Part shown: piece after piece, positions 25,154-34,632 of the stretch
Position numbering within the stretch: the stretch's first letter is position 1
Layout of the letters: every line of letters starts with the position of its first letter
Source of the DNA: Ciceribacter lividus
GTDB taxonomy: Bacteria; Pseudomonadota; Alphaproteobacteria; Rhizobiales; Rhizobiaceae
Assembly (NCBI RefSeq): GCF_003337715.1
Contig: NZ_QPIX01000011.1
Location: forward strand, 87,476 to 151,475
DNA: 64,000 bases
Direction: 5' to 3'
Notes under the pieces: generated by a model
Told to the model about the DNA's origin: nothing
Database searches by the model: none
What the model saw: only the letters and a program-made list of their open reading frames with translations
Made by a program: the position numbers and the translations under genes

Positions 25154-27268
25154 ATGGTTCCGGTGAAGAAGAAGCGCGCAATAAAACAGACCCGTGGTGT
25201 GATCCTGGCAACGACCTTCGTGCTTGCCATCGCCTTCGCCGTGGCATTTCTCTCGGCCAGCGTCATCACGACGATGCGCGATGCCGCCGACTCCATCGAT
25301 GCCAACCGCTCCGCGAACGCGGTGCAGGCGGCGGTGTCATCGATCAAGAAGAAGCTGGGAGCAACGGTCCGCGACAACGCGGTCTGGGATGACGCCTATA
25401 CCGCAGTCTCCTCGCCAGAGGCTGACGAATGGATCTACGACAATTGGGGATCGACGAGCGAGGATTACCCACTCTACGACGGGGCGATCGTCCTCGACGC
25501 GACAGGTGCGCAGATCAAAGCCTATCTGAAGGGCGAGGAGTTCGATGCGATTTCGGCATTCGGCCCCGACTTCGTCCGGCGGGCAATCGAGGCGTCCGGC
25601 AATCGCGGTTCCGACCCGCTCATCAATTTCTACCCCTTTTCCGGCCGCGTGATGATGCTTGCCACAATGGCGATCCAGCCGTTTGCGGATCAACCGGATA
25701 ACGGAGGCTACAAGTCCCTCACCTTCTTCAAGGAATTGACACCGGAATACGTCGCCGCCATCTCCGAAGACTTCCAGATCGAAGGGCTCGCGCTCGGCGA
25801 CACGCCACAGCCGGGGTATCTCATCCGGGCTCTCCACGGAACGGACGGGCAGGCCATCGGATATCTGAACTGGCCCGAACAGCGCCCCGGCTCCTCCGTC
25901 TACGAACAGGTGAAGCCGCGACTGGCCATGCTGGTCGGGCTGTTCGTCCTCTTCCTGTTGGTGGTCGTCTCCTTTTCTGCCATGGAACTGCGCAAGGAAC
26001 GTGCGGCCGCTGCCAAAGCGTCCCATGATGCGAGCCACGATTACCTGACGGGACTCCTGAACAGAGTCGGCCTCATCCGGGCGATCCGCGAGGCCCCGGA
26101 AGGATCATCTGTCGTCCATCTCATCGACCTCGACGGCTTCAAGGCGGTCAACGACACCTGGGGGCATGCCGTCGGCGACGCGCTCATCCGCCTTGTCGCC
26201 GAAAAGCTCGCGACCGTTCATCCCGACGTCGTCGCTGCGGCGCGCCTCGGCGGCGACGAATTCGCCGTCATCCAGCAAGGTTCGGCCAGCCCGGTCGAGT
26301 TCGGCGATCGCATCGTACGATCGCTCGCCGAACCCTTCGACATCGATGGTCGGACAGTCGAGGTCGGGGCGAGCGTCGGCTTTGCGGCGAAGACTGCGGA
26401 CCTCCCCGAACTCGAGATCATTCGCCGTGCGGACATGGCGCTCTACCGCGCCAAGGAAGACGGCCGTGGACAGGTGGTTGCGTTCGACGACCAACTGGAT
26501 AAGGAGCGGGAAGAGCTGGCCTTCGCGGAAAACCGCCTGAAGACCGCCATAGAGCAGGACGAGATAAAGATCGTCTTCCAGCCGCTCATTGCGGCGACTG
26601 ACGGAGAAATCAACGGCGTCGAGGCCCTGGCACGATGGGTGCCGCCGACCGGCACCGTCAGCCCCGAAGTGTTCATTCCCCTGGCGGAAAAGTCCGGCCT
26701 CATCGAGGCATTGACGCGGAAGATACTTCTGGGTTCGATCCGGACTGTTTCCTGCTGGCAGTCTCTGGAGCTCTCCGTCAACGTCTCACCGATCCAGCTC
26801 TGCAACCCGAACTTCGCCGGAGAGGTGAAGAAGATGCTCGCGGAGGAAGGCTTCGACGCCAACCGCCTCATTCTCGAAGTCACCGAAGGTGTCCTGATCT
26901 CGAAGCCGGACCGCGCCCGCCGGTCGATCGATGCGCTGCGCGCCGTCGGCGTCCGTTTCGCGATGGACGACTTCGGCACCGGGCATGCGAGCATCGGCAC
27001 GCTCAGGCAGTTCGGGTTCGACAAGGTCAAGATCGACCGGTCCCTGATGAGCTCGAACAACGGCGAAGTGCTGAAGGCCACAATTCACCTCGCATCCGCC
27101 CTCGATCTTCCCGTCACGGCGGAAGGAATTGAGACGGAGGAACAGGCAAGGACCGCCCGTGAAGCGGGCTGCCAGTCGCTGCAGGGACATCTCTGCGGAA
27201 AGCCGATGACCGTCGAACAACTGCGGGACAGGCTGACGCCCGATGCCCGGCCGGGGCGGATTGCCTGA
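25154..27268 (+). CDS. Membrane CHASE4-GGDEF-EAL cyclic-di-GMP enzyme
   Basis: 704 residues. First transmembrane helix about 15-38, periplasmic CHASE4 domain about 40-250 (with the typical DNAVWDDAY at 74-82), second helix about 257-277, GGDEF domain 290-450 with the intact active site RLGGDEF (GGDEF at 366-370), and EAL domain 460-700. All phosphodiesterase residues are visible: E490 in EALARW, N in SVNVSPIQ, E in ILEVTE, DD in MDDFGTGHAS, K in KVKIDRS and E in AEGIETEEQ. An I-site RxxD is absent five residues before GGDEF. Either or both activities could be real. Start ATG chosen at 25154; upstream in-frame codons are non-native. Confidence 0.92.
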   Translation: MVPVKKKRAIKQTRGVILATTFVLAIAFAVAFLSASVITTMRDAADSIDANRSANAVQAAVSSIKKKLGATVRDNAVWDDAYTAVSSPEADEWIYDNWGSTSEDYPLYDGAIVLDATGAQIKAYLKGEEFDAISAFGPDFVRRAIEASGNRGSDPLINFYPFSGRVMMLATMAIQPFADQPDNGGYKSLTFFKELTPEYVAAISEDFQIEGLALGDTPQPGYLIRALHGTDGQAIGYLNWPEQRPGSSVYEQVKPRLAMLVGLFVLFLLVVVSFSAMELRKERAAAAKASHDASHDYLTGLLNRVGLIRAIREAPEGSSVVHLIDLDGFKAVNDTWGHAVGDALIRLVAEKLATVHPDVVAAARLGGDEFAVIQQGSASPVEFGDRIVRSLAEPFDIDGRTVEVGASVGFAAKTADLPELEIIRRADMALYRAKEDGRGQVVAFDDQLDKEREELAFAENRLKTAIEQDEIKIVFQPLIAATDGEINGVEALARWVPPTGTVSPEVFIPLAEKSGLIEALTRKILLGSIRTVSCWQSLELSVNVSPIQLCNPNFAGEVKKMLAEEGFDANRLILEVTEGVLISKPDRARRSIDALRAVGVRFAMDDFGTGHASIGTLRQFGFDKVKIDRSLMSSNNGEVLKATIHLASALDLPVTAEGIETEEQARTAREAGCQSLQGHLCGKPMTVEQLRDRLTPDARPGRIA

Positions 27269-27301
27269 CAGGCAGTCGTTCACTCCTCGCATCCAGGTTA
27301 A

Positions 27302-27525
27302 CCCTTCGATCCGGCCAGCGTTGATCCCGATGATTTCGACGTCGATATCTACGTGCTAGTTCGATGAAAGAGCTGACTGAGGAATTCGTGGATGAAGGCC
27401 TGTTCGGTGGAATCCCCGATCACCTCGCACACTACATCGACTATGACGCCATCACCCGCGATCTGGCCATGGACCACACCGAAACCGAAATTGGCGGAGA
27501 GCGGCTGATTTGTTGGTGCCAGTGA
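27302..27525 (+). pseudogene. Antirestriction ArdA-like C-terminal remnant, frameshifted
   Basis: Two frames together resemble the C-terminal 70-75 residues of ArdA-type antirestriction proteins: FDPASVDPDDFDVDIYV (27305 onward), then after a shift near 27352-27363 MKELTEEFVDEGLFGGIPDH and YIDYDAITRDLAMD to the stop at 27525. The N-terminal part of the gene is missing and a stop codon (27299) precedes the remnant. ArdA genes normally travel on plasmids and integrative elements, so this looks like debris of one. Identification is from memory of the family. Confidence 0.55.
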
Positions 27526-27560
27526 GGCCTTGGGGACATGAATCAATATCCGAATCGGAG

Positions 27561-27590
27561 ACAAAAGGGCATCGATAGATGCCCTTTTGT
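27561..27590. terminator. Bidirectional intrinsic terminator
   Basis: Perfect 13-bp inverted repeat (ACAAAAGGGCATC) with a GATA loop; the stem gives an A tract on one side and a T tract on the other, so it can terminate in both directions. It sits 10 bp past the fic stop codon. Confidence 0.85.
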
Positions 27591-27600
27591 CTTCCCGAGG

Positions 27601-28833
27601 TTAGCGCTTTTCCGGAAAAAGCCCCGGCATCCAGCGAGAAGCCAGCTTTGCCGGAAACGCCAGTTTCAAAGGCGCGCGCGAGCTTTCCGAGACAATAACC
27701 TCATACTCCGCTAAGGCAGACACGATGCGCCGCGCTTGCCGGTCACCCGCGCCGACAACATCGGCAACATCGCCGCGCGGAAGGCTACCACGATAAAGCA
27801 GCGCCTCCAGAACATTCGTTGATTTGGCGGGCAGATTGCCGAGCCTGATTTCCTCTTCCGCCCAGAGCAGGATGCGGCTGCGCAGGCGTTCAGGCTCAAT
27901 TATCTCTTCCATGAAGCGGACCTGATCCAGGCACATTTCGAGAAAGAAACGGGTGAAATCGGCAAGCGCCGTCTCGCTCAATGTTCCGCGCCCATCGAGA
28001 TTGCCGCGTCGTGGCTCGTCGCAGGCCATCAGATGCGCCTTATAGGACGTCTCGCTGCGCGCAAGGCCCCGCGCAACCGACCAGATACCGCCTGTATCCA
28101 GTAATTCCCGAATCATGGCGTAAGACATCAAGCGGATGACACGGCCATTACCGTCCAGAAACGGGTGGATCCAGGCTAATCGATGGTGAGCCGCCGCGAC
28201 GGCAAGCAGCTTTTGCGAGCGCCCTAGCATCTTATAGGCCCCATCAAAACGGCTCAGGAAACGGGGTATAGCGCCGGGGCTGATCGCGATATGACGCCCG
28301 ACCTTTACATCGCGCGTCCGTAGCACGCCTGGCACCATGCGGATTTTTTCGCCGGTGTCGGGATTGGTCACGATCAAAAGCTCGTCCGGCAACAGCTCGC
28401 CAAAACGCCTATGGATTTCCAGAATGGTTTCCTGCGCGGTAACGCGCCCGGTCATGCCGCCATGATCAATCCAGCGCTGCACCTCGATATGCGCCCTGGC
28501 TTCGAGTTGCAGGTTTCGCTTCTGTGGATCGGCACTATAATCATTCTTAAGCGCCCGCTCGATATCGACCGGATGTGTATCGTGACCTTCGATCAGGTTG
28601 CTGTAATAGCAATTCATCGAGCGCACGAGATCGGACAGCGCCGTGACGATTTCGGCAGGAAGGCTGCGCTTTAATCCGGCGGAGGCGGCGGTCAGCTCCA
28701 TCGCCAGATCGAGAAGCGGCCCGGTGTGCTTGCTGCCCTCGGCAATCGTCATCGGCTCCATCAGTCCGATAGATTCACCGCGATCCTCTGCCGCTTTTAT
28801 GTCCGCTTCAATGTCCGGTTTATCGTGACGCAT
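27601..28833 (-). CDS. Fic-domain protein, class II (N-terminal inhibitory helix)
   Basis: 410 residues. N-terminal alpha-inhibition motif S78-NLI-E82-G83 (S/TxxxE), Fic core with intact HPFLDGNGR at 223-231 (catalytic His223 of the HPFxxGNGR loop), then a C-terminal winged-helix-like region (about 330-400: NVLEALLYRGSLPRGDVADVV). Such proteins AMPylate a target protein or reverse that modification, held in check by the inhibitory Glu. The gene stands alone between debris regions with lower-GC flanks, as expected for a transferred gene. The target is unknown. Confidence 0.9.
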   Translation of the reverse strand: MRHDKPDIEADIKAAEDRGESIGLMEPMTIAEGSKHTGPLLDLAMELTAASAGLKRSLPAEIVTALSDLVRSMNCYYSNLIEGHDTHPVDIERALKNDYSADPQKRNLQLEARAHIEVQRWIDHGGMTGRVTAQETILEIHRRFGELLPDELLIVTNPDTGEKIRMVPGVLRTRDVKVGRHIAISPGAIPRFLSRFDGAYKMLGRSQKLLAVAAAHHRLAWIHPFLDGNGRVIRLMSYAMIRELLDTGGIWSVARGLARSETSYKAHLMACDEPRRGNLDGRGTLSETALADFTRFFLEMCLDQVRFMEEIIEPERLRSRILLWAEEEIRLGNLPAKSTNVLEALLYRGSLPRGDVADVVGAGDRQARRIVSALAEYEVIVSESSRAPLKLAFPAKLASRWMPGLFPEKR

Positions 28834-29057
28834 AACTGCATAATACCAATATGTTAGATAAATTGACAGCTAAAAACTTCAGGCGGCGATGTCCGGTTCA
28901 TGTCCGCATAAGATCTCGCTTGCCGGGAGGCGGGTATCCTCGGAAAATCGCGCCGTCGGCACGCGCAAGTAATCTGCGAAGACAGGCGGACGAGCATGGC
29001 GAGCGCCTGGCGTGTGACTCTGGAGTAGCTTCTCCGGCGGGACACGGCTACAATCTT

Positions 29058-29104
29058 GTTCATTTGAATGGACATGAGGGTTTCTCGTGTCCAGAATTTT
29101 GTAC
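29058..29104. repeat. 47-bp imperfect direct repeat, copy 1
   Basis: Begins GTTCATTTGAATGG and ends CCAGAATTTTGTAC; about three quarters identical to copy 2 at 29139-29185, with an 81-bp period. Reiterated subterminal repeats of this type occur at ends of some insertion sequences (for example the IS21 family), but no transposase is present. Confidence 0.6.
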
Positions 29105-29138
29105 ATCGTGTCACAACACCTCGGTGCAGTCAGGCTCT

Positions 29139-29185
29139 GTCCATTTGAGTGGTCGTAAAAGCTATTCGTTGCCAGAACTTTGTAC
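29139..29185. repeat. 47-bp imperfect direct repeat, copy 2
   Basis: Begins GTCCATTTGAGTGG and ends CCAGAACTTTGTAC, in the same orientation as the copy at 29058. The conserved ends with a diverged middle suggest two protein-binding blocks. Confidence 0.6.
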
Positions 29186-29227
29186 GCCCCAAAGCAGGCA
29201 TCAGCTGCCGTCACACCATCTACGGCC

Positions 29228-29998
29228 TCACGAGCGTTCCGGCTGGTTCGAGGCCGGGGTGAAGCGGGCGACGAGCGCGTGGCTGTCACCGGGATAGGTG
29301 AAACGCACCCATGTCACCGGCCCCTGCCCGCTCCAGGTCCGCCGCTCGACGACGAGGCAGGCCGTGCCTTTGGCGATCCTCAACATGCGAGCCGTTTCGG
29401 CCTCCGCCGGAACAGCGCTGATCCGGTGTTCGGCGGTCGTCCAGGGCACCTGGCGCAGCAGCCAGCGTCCGGGCGGCATTCCGCCAAAGTCCGAATTTGC
29501 CGCCTCGGGAACAACGCCGAGATTGATCAGGCGCTCCTCGATGCAGAAGGGACGCTCTCCGGCGAAATGGATGCAGAGAACCTCCGCCACCGACGCCTCC
29601 TCCCCGACCTCGAGGAGCCTGCGATCGTCGGCAGCGGCGATGCGTTCGACCTTGCGGACGAGGGTGAAGGCGTAGGCGAGGCGGAGCGATTTGACCTCCG
29701 CCTCGATGTCGTGGATTTCCAGCACCGCCGACTGCGCCTGTGGCTGGCGGACGAAACTGCCTGCCTTCCTGTGCCGTTCGACGAGCCCCGCCTTGACGAG
29801 CTGGGTCATCACCTTGTTGACCGTCATGCGGGAGCAATCATACTCGGTCGCGAGATCCACTTCGAAAGGAATACGATGCCCGGGCGGCCATTCACCGGTC
29901 AGGATCCGGTTCTCGATGTCGCCCAGGATGCGCTGGTGCAAGGTCGCTTCCTTGCCTGAACCGGTCTTCGTCTTCACTGATCGCTCGCTCCCACGCAT
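29228..29998 (-). CDS. hutC: Histidine utilisation repressor (GntR/HutC)
   Basis: 256 residues. N-terminal winged helix: HQRILGDIENRILTGEWPPG and YDCSRMTVNKVMTQLVKAGL, then the UTRA effector domain with RLINLGVVPEA and the C-terminal RRTWSGQGPVTWVRFTYPGD. HutC binds urocanate and releases hut promoters. It is cotranscribed downstream of hutF and likely acts on the divergent hutF/hutI promoter region. Confidence 0.9.
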   Translation of the reverse strand: MRGSERSVKTKTGSGKEATLHQRILGDIENRILTGEWPPGHRIPFEVDLATEYDCSRMTVNKVMTQLVKAGLVERHRKAGSFVRQPQAQSAVLEIHDIEAEVKSLRLAYAFTLVRKVERIAAADDRRLLEVGEEASVAEVLCIHFAGERPFCIEERLINLGVVPEAANSDFGGMPPGRWLLRQVPWTTAEHRISAVPAEAETARMLRIAKGTACLVVERRTWSGQGPVTWVRFTYPGDSHALVARFTPASNQPERS

Positions 29999-30063
29999 GG
30001 TCGCCCTGCTTTAGCGCAGCCATCGACCGGACTGAACCGGAATCTTGGCCAGGCCGCGTGGGC

Positions 30064-31410
30064 TCAGTTGGAGAGGAGTTCCGCCATGACGCGCCGGAAC
30101 CGCGCGGCGATCTCCTCGCGATGGACATGCCGCCCGTCTTCGACGAGCTTGCGTCCGCCGGCCCAGACCGAACCGACCCGAATGCCGTCCGCGAAGATGA
30201 AGTGATCGAGGATATGGTCGGCGCCGACGTAAGGGGCGGCGGAACGGTCGAGCGTCATCATGTCCGCCGGCGCACCCGCTGCCAGCCCCGACCGCACACC
30301 GAGCGCCTGCGCACCGCCGGCAATCGCACCGTCGAAGAGGCGCCGCCCGGTCGACCCGCCGGGAACGGCGACGATATTACGCGCCCGTTTTGCGAGACGT
30401 TGCGCATATTCGAGCTGCCGCAACTCGTCACGGATGCCGATCAGCACGTTGGAATCCGAGCCGACGCCGAACGCGCCGGCGTTCGCAAGATAAGTTTCCG
30501 CCTCGAAGAAACCGTCGCCGAGATTGGCCTCGGTGACCGGGCAGAGCCCTGCGACAGCGCCGGACCGGGCGAGCCCCCGTGCCTCCTCCGCCGTCATGTG
30601 GGTGGCGTGGATCAGGCACCAGCGCCCATCGACGCCGGCGTTTTCCAGCAGCCATTCGACGGGACGCCTCTGGAGCGCGGCGATGCAATCCTCCACCTCC
30701 TTCACCTGCTCCGCCGCGTGGATATGGATCGGTCCTTCGGGAGAGAGCCTTGTCAGGGCGGCAAGCTCGTCGGGCGTGACCGCCCGCAGGCTGTGAGGAG
30801 CAATGCCGGTGACGGCACCCGGCAAGCGGCTCGCCGCACGTCTCGCCCCGTCGAGGAGGCGGTCGAACGAATCGAGATCGCAGATGAAACGCCGCTGACC
30901 GTCGGTCGGAGAAAGCCCGCCGAAATTCGAATGGGCATAGAAGACGGGCAACAAGGTGAGCCCGATGCCGGTCTCTTCCGCCGCCGCGACAATGCGGGCG
31001 GCCATCTCGGCGATATCGGCATAGGGCCGGCCGTCCCGTTCGTGATGGAGATAGTGGAATTCGCCGACGCGCGAAAACCCCGCCTCCAGCATCTCGACAT
31101 AGAGCTGTGCCGCGATCGCCTGCATCTGGTCGGGGTTCATCGAAAGGGCGAACTTGTACATCACCGTTCGCCAGCTCCAGAAATTATCCTCCGCCGGTCC
31201 GCGCATCTCGGCGAGCCCCGCCATGCCGCGCTGGAAGGCATGGCTGTGAAGATTGGACATCGCCGGAAGAAGGACGTCATGGCGTTCATCGTCGGGGGCG
31301 GCTTCGATGCCCGTCTCGACCGTCTCGATGTCACGCCCGTTGAAGCCGATCCGGACGTCGCTTGCCCAGCCGTCCGGCAGGAGCGCCAGCTTCGCATGTA
31401 TCGAGGCCAT
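30064..31410 (-). CDS. hutF: Formimidoylglutamate deiminase
   Basis: 448-residue amidohydrolase that converts N-formimino-L-glutamate to N-formyl-L-glutamate and ammonia. Metal ligands are visible: HSH in NLHSHAFQRGM, HIHAAEQ, HATHM and the late GSDSN aspartate. The start MASIHAKLALLPDGWASD was chosen over a Met 13 codons upstream. With HutG this gives the five-step pathway that yields formate rather than formamide. It forms an operon with hutC and is divergent from hutI. Confidence 0.93.
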   Translation of the reverse strand: MASIHAKLALLPDGWASDVRIGFNGRDIETVETGIEAAPDDERHDVLLPAMSNLHSHAFQRGMAGLAEMRGPAEDNFWSWRTVMYKFALSMNPDQMQAIAAQLYVEMLEAGFSRVGEFHYLHHERDGRPYADIAEMAARIVAAAEETGIGLTLLPVFYAHSNFGGLSPTDGQRRFICDLDSFDRLLDGARRAASRLPGAVTGIAPHSLRAVTPDELAALTRLSPEGPIHIHAAEQVKEVEDCIAALQRRPVEWLLENAGVDGRWCLIHATHMTAEEARGLARSGAVAGLCPVTEANLGDGFFEAETYLANAGAFGVGSDSNVLIGIRDELRQLEYAQRLAKRARNIVAVPGGSTGRRLFDGAIAGGAQALGVRSGLAAGAPADMMTLDRSAAPYVGADHILDHFIFADGIRVGSVWAGGRKLVEDGRHVHREEIAARFRRVMAELLSN

Positions 31411-31460
31411 CGGCCCATCCTCCCTCTTTGATCGCTTTTCGTCTTGCATCGTTTCCGATT

Positions 31461-31474
31461 AAGTATATACATAT
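31461..31474. promoter_or_regulatory. Candidate HutC operator in the hutF-hutI promoter region
   Basis: Contains the palindrome GTATATAC (31463-31470) within AAGTATATACATAT. The position midway between the divergent hutF and hutI starts, and the general resemblance to TGTATATAC-type HutC sites described in pseudomonads, support the call. Confidence 0.45.
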
Positions 31475-31519
31475 TCCAGAAACAGGCGTCACGCAACATC
31501 CTTGAGGAGGAGGAACGAC

Positions 31520-32734
31520 ATGGCGACGGCGGTTCGCATCTGGACCAATGCGCGGCTTGCGACACTCGATCCGAAACGCCCTGGGCTCGGCATCGTCGAA
31601 GAGGCCGCGCTCGTCGTCCGTGACGGATGCATCGCCTATGCGGGGCCGGCCGCCGATCTACCCACCACGCTGCTCACCTCCTCCGACCTTTTCGATTGCG
31701 AGGGGCGCTGGATCACGCCCGGCCTCATCGATTGCCATACCCATCTCGTCCATGCCGGCAACCGCGCGAACGAGTTCGAGATGCGGCTTGCCGGGGCGAG
31801 CTACGACGAAATCGCAAGAGCCGGCGGCGGCATCGTCTCGTCGGTGCGTCAGGTGCGGGCGGCAAGCGAAGACGACCTCGTCCAAGAGACCCTGCCGCGC
31901 CTCGATGCACTGCTCGCAGAGGGCGTCACCACGATCGAGATAAAGTCGGGCTACGGCCTGACCGTCGATGACGAGTTGAAGATGCTGCGGGCGGCACGCA
32001 GGCTCGCCGCGCTACGGCGGGTATCGATCACGACCACCTATCTCGGGGCGCACGCGACGCCGGCCGACTACAGGGGCCGCAACCGCGACTTCATCCACGA
32101 CGTGGTGATCCCCGGACTGCGGGCGGCGCACGCCGAAGGACTGATCGACGCCGTCGACGGCTTCTGCGAAGGGATCGCCTTCTCTCCGGACGAGATCCGG
32201 CTCGTCTTCGACGCAGCAAGGGCGCTCGGCCTGCCGGTCAAGCTTCACGCCGACCAGCTCTCGAATCTTTCCGGTGCGGCGCTCGCAGCGTCTTACGGCG
32301 CGCTGTCGGCCGATCATCTTGAGTATACCGACGAGCAGGGCACGATCGCGATGGCGAAAGCCGGAACCGTCGCCGTCCTTCTTCCCGGCGCCTTCTACTT
32401 CCTGCGCGAGACGCGAAAGCCGCCGGTCGACCTCTTCCGCAAGCACGGCGTGCCGGTCGCACTGGCGACCGACAACAATCCGGGCACCTCGCCGCTTACC
32501 TCGCTGCTCCTCGCCATGAACATGGGCGCGACCCTCTTCGGGCTGACGGTCACCGAATGCCTCGCCGCCGTGACGCGCGAGGCCGCGCGCGCGCTCGGCA
32601 GGATCGAGGACGCGGGGACGCTCGAGGTCGGGAAATCGGCCGACTTCTGCCTCTGGGACATCGGGGAGCCCGCCGAACTCGTCTACCGCATGGGCTTCAA
32701 CCCCCTGCACCGGCGCGTCTGGAGGGGAGAATAA
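31520..32734 (+). CDS. hutI: Imidazolonepropionase
   Basis: 404-residue amidohydrolase hydrolysing imidazolone-5-propionate to N-formimino-L-glutamate. Ligand motifs: [12 protein letters not shown] (HxH), the IEIKSGYGL segment, HADQLS and [11 protein letters not shown] strong Shine-Dalgarno GAGGAGGAGG ends 6 bases before the ATG at 31520; the ATG six codons upstream overlaps it and was rejected. First gene of hutIHGU. Confidence 0.93.
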   Translation: MATAVRIWTNARLATLDPKRPGLGIVEEAALVVRDGCIAYAGPAADLPTTLLTSSDLFDCEGRWITPGLIDCHTHLVHAGNRANEFEMRLAGASYDEIARAGGGIVSSVRQVRAASEDDLVQETLPRLDALLAEGVTTIEIKSGYGLTVDDELKMLRAARRLAALRRVSITTTYLGAHATPADYRGRNRDFIHDVVIPGLRAAHAEGLIDAVDGFCEGIAFSPDEIRLVFDAARALGLPVKLHADQLSNLSGAALAASYGALSADHLEYTDEQGTIAMAKAGTVAVLLPGAFYFLRETRKPPVDLFRKHGVPVALATDNNPGTSPLTSLLLAMNMGATLFGLTVTECLAAVTREAARALGRIEDAGTLEVGKSADFCLWDIGEPAELVYRMGFNPLHRRVWRGE

Positions 32735-32846
32735 TGCGCGACCCACATTCAATGGGCGATCACCGCCTTTCCTCACCTGCCGCCAGGATCAGCGCAGAAA
32801 CCGCGAGCCCACGCCTGTCACGAGACGCCAGCATTGGAAACCGCCC

Positions 32847-34382
32847 ATGACCATCACCCTTCATCCCGGCAGCGTCACCCTTTCGGATCTCGCCGCCATC
32901 TACTGGAACGACAAATCCGCTGTGCTCGACCGCAGCTTCGATCCGGCCATCGAGAAAGCGGCGACCCGGATTGCCGCGATTGCGGCCGGTAACGAGCCCG
33001 TCTACGGCGTCAACACCGGTTTCGGCAAACTCGCCTCGATCAAGATCGACGCGGCCGATACGGCGACCCTCCAGCGCAACCTCATTCTCTCTCACTGCTG
33101 CGGCGTCGGCGCGCCGCTGCCGGAAAACATCACCCGGCTGATCATGGCGCTGAAGCTCATTTCACTCGGGCGTGGCGCTTCCGGCGTGCGGCTGGCGCTC
33201 ATTCGCCTGATCGAGGCCATGCTGGAGCGGCGTGTAACGCCGGTTATCCCGGAAAAGGGTTCGGTCGGTGCCTCCGGCGATCTGGCACCGCTCGCCCATC
33301 TCGCCGCCGTGATGATGGGCGAAGGCGAAGCCTGTTTCGAAGGTGCCCGACTCCCCGGCCGCGCCGCCCTCGAAAAGGCGGGGCTGGCACCGGTCGTGCT
33401 CGCGGCCAAGGAGGGGCTCGCCCTCATCAACGGAACCCAGGCTTCGACGGCGCTGGCGCTCGCCGGCCTCTTCCGCGCCCATCGCGCCGCCCAGTCGGCG
33501 CTGATCACCGGCGCGCTGTCGACCGATGCCGCCATGGGATCGTCCGCTCCCTTCACCGCCGATATCCACACGCTGCGGGGCCACAAGGGCCAGATCGACA
33601 CCGCCACGGCGCTGCGTGGATTGCTTGCCGGTTCGGTGATCCGTCAGAGCCACATCGACGGCGACGAGCGGGTGCAGGACCCCTATTGCATCCGTTGCCA
33701 GCCGCAGGTCGACGGAGCCTGCCTCGATCTCCTGCGCATGGCCGGCCGCACGCTCGAAATCGAAGCCAATGCGGTCACCGACAATCCGCTGGTGCTCTCC
33801 GACGACAGCGTCGTCTCGGGCGGCAATTTCCACGCCGAGCCCGTCGCCTTTGCCGCCGACCAGATCGCCATTGCGGTCTGCGAGATCGGTGCGATCTCCC
33901 AGCGCCGTATCGCCCTTCTCGTCGACCCCGCCCTCTCCTACGGCTTGCCAGCCTTCCTCGCCAGAAAGCCCGGCCTCAACTCCGGGCTGATGATCGCCGA
34001 GGTGACGTCCGCTGCGCTGATGAGCGAAAACAAGCAGATGTCGCATCCGGCCTCGGTCGATTCGACGCCGACCTCCGCCAACCAGGAAGACCACGTCTCG
34101 ATGGCCTGCCACGGCGCCCGGCGCCTGCTGCAGATGACGGAGAACCTCTTCGCCATCGTCGGCATCGAGCTGCTCGCGGCGGCACAGGGCGTGGACTTCC
34201 GCGCACCGCTGACGACCAGCCCGGAGCTCTCCAAAGCCATCGCAACGCTGCGCAGCGTGGTCCCTGTACTCGAGGAGGATCGCTATATGGCACCGGACCT
34301 CGCCGCCGCTGCTGCGCTGGTGGCCCGCGGCACGCTCAATGCCTCCGTCTCCAAGGGCATTCTTCCTGAACTGGAGGGGTGA
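32847..34382 (+). CDS. hutH: Histidine ammonia-lyase
   Basis: 511 residues. The MIO prosthetic group forms from A142-S143-G144 in [14 protein letters not shown]; further active-site regions are [11 protein letters not shown] near the N-terminus, NGTQAS and [21 protein letters not shown]. It deaminates L-histidine to urocanate, the committed step of histidine degradation. The gene starts 112 bp after hutI. Confidence 0.95.
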   Translation: MTITLHPGSVTLSDLAAIYWNDKSAVLDRSFDPAIEKAATRIAAIAAGNEPVYGVNTGFGKLASIKIDAADTATLQRNLILSHCCGVGAPLPENITRLIMALKLISLGRGASGVRLALIRLIEAMLERRVTPVIPEKGSVGASGDLAPLAHLAAVMMGEGEACFEGARLPGRAALEKAGLAPVVLAAKEGLALINGTQASTALALAGLFRAHRAAQSALITGALSTDAAMGSSAPFTADIHTLRGHKGQIDTATALRGLLAGSVIRQSHIDGDERVQDPYCIRCQPQVDGACLDLLRMAGRTLEIEANAVTDNPLVLSDDSVVSGGNFHAEPVAFAADQIAIAVCEIGAISQRRIALLVDPALSYGLPAFLARKPGLNSGLMIAEVTSAALMSENKQMSHPASVDSTPTSANQEDHVSMACHGARRLLQMTENLFAIVGIELLAAAQGVDFRAPLTTSPELSKAIATLRSVVPVLEEDRYMAPDLAAAAALVARGTLNASVSKGILPELEG

Positions 34383-34403
34383 ACATGGGCATGTATCTCT
34401 TTT

Positions 34404-34604
34404 CACCCCCCTCTGCCCTGCCGGGCATCTCCCCCTCAAGGGGGGAGATCGGCAAGTGGCAGGCCACGCAATCACTCGCTGAGACGCGCGACCGCGGCTA
34501 TGTCCAAGCGATCTCCTTGCTCCAAGGTGGCGAGAAATACCGGACGGCGCCCCATCCAATCTCCCCCCTTGTGGGGGAGATGCCCGGCAGGGCAGAGGGG
34601 GGTG
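34404..34604. repeat. MITE-like element with 46-bp terminal inverted repeats
   Basis: Left arm 34404-34449 and right arm 34559-34604 are inverted copies matching at 45 of 46 positions, around a 109-bp centre with no gene. Each arm starts CACCCCCCTCTGCCCTGCCG and itself holds a short CTCCCCC-to-GGGGGAG palindrome. The look is that of rhizobial intergenic palindromic elements. It sits inside the hut operon between hutH and hutG, within the transcript. Confidence 0.85.
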
Positions 34605-34632
34605 ATCGTGGACGCCGGGGGAGAACCCTCCA

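Larger units (their letters stand above)
28834..29227. other. Debris region between fic and hutC
   Basis: 394 bp with no gene I can support. It contains two imperfect 47-bp repeats (29058-29104 and 29139-29185) and a short tandem TGTCCG block near 28888-28908. The composition looks mosaic; likely insertion-element ends or other mobile debris. Confidence 0.45.

Noticed and set aside
28879..29289. 136-codon minus-strand frame over the debris region upstream of hutC
   Set aside because: It runs through the 47-bp repeats and into hutC in another frame; composition is not protein-like.
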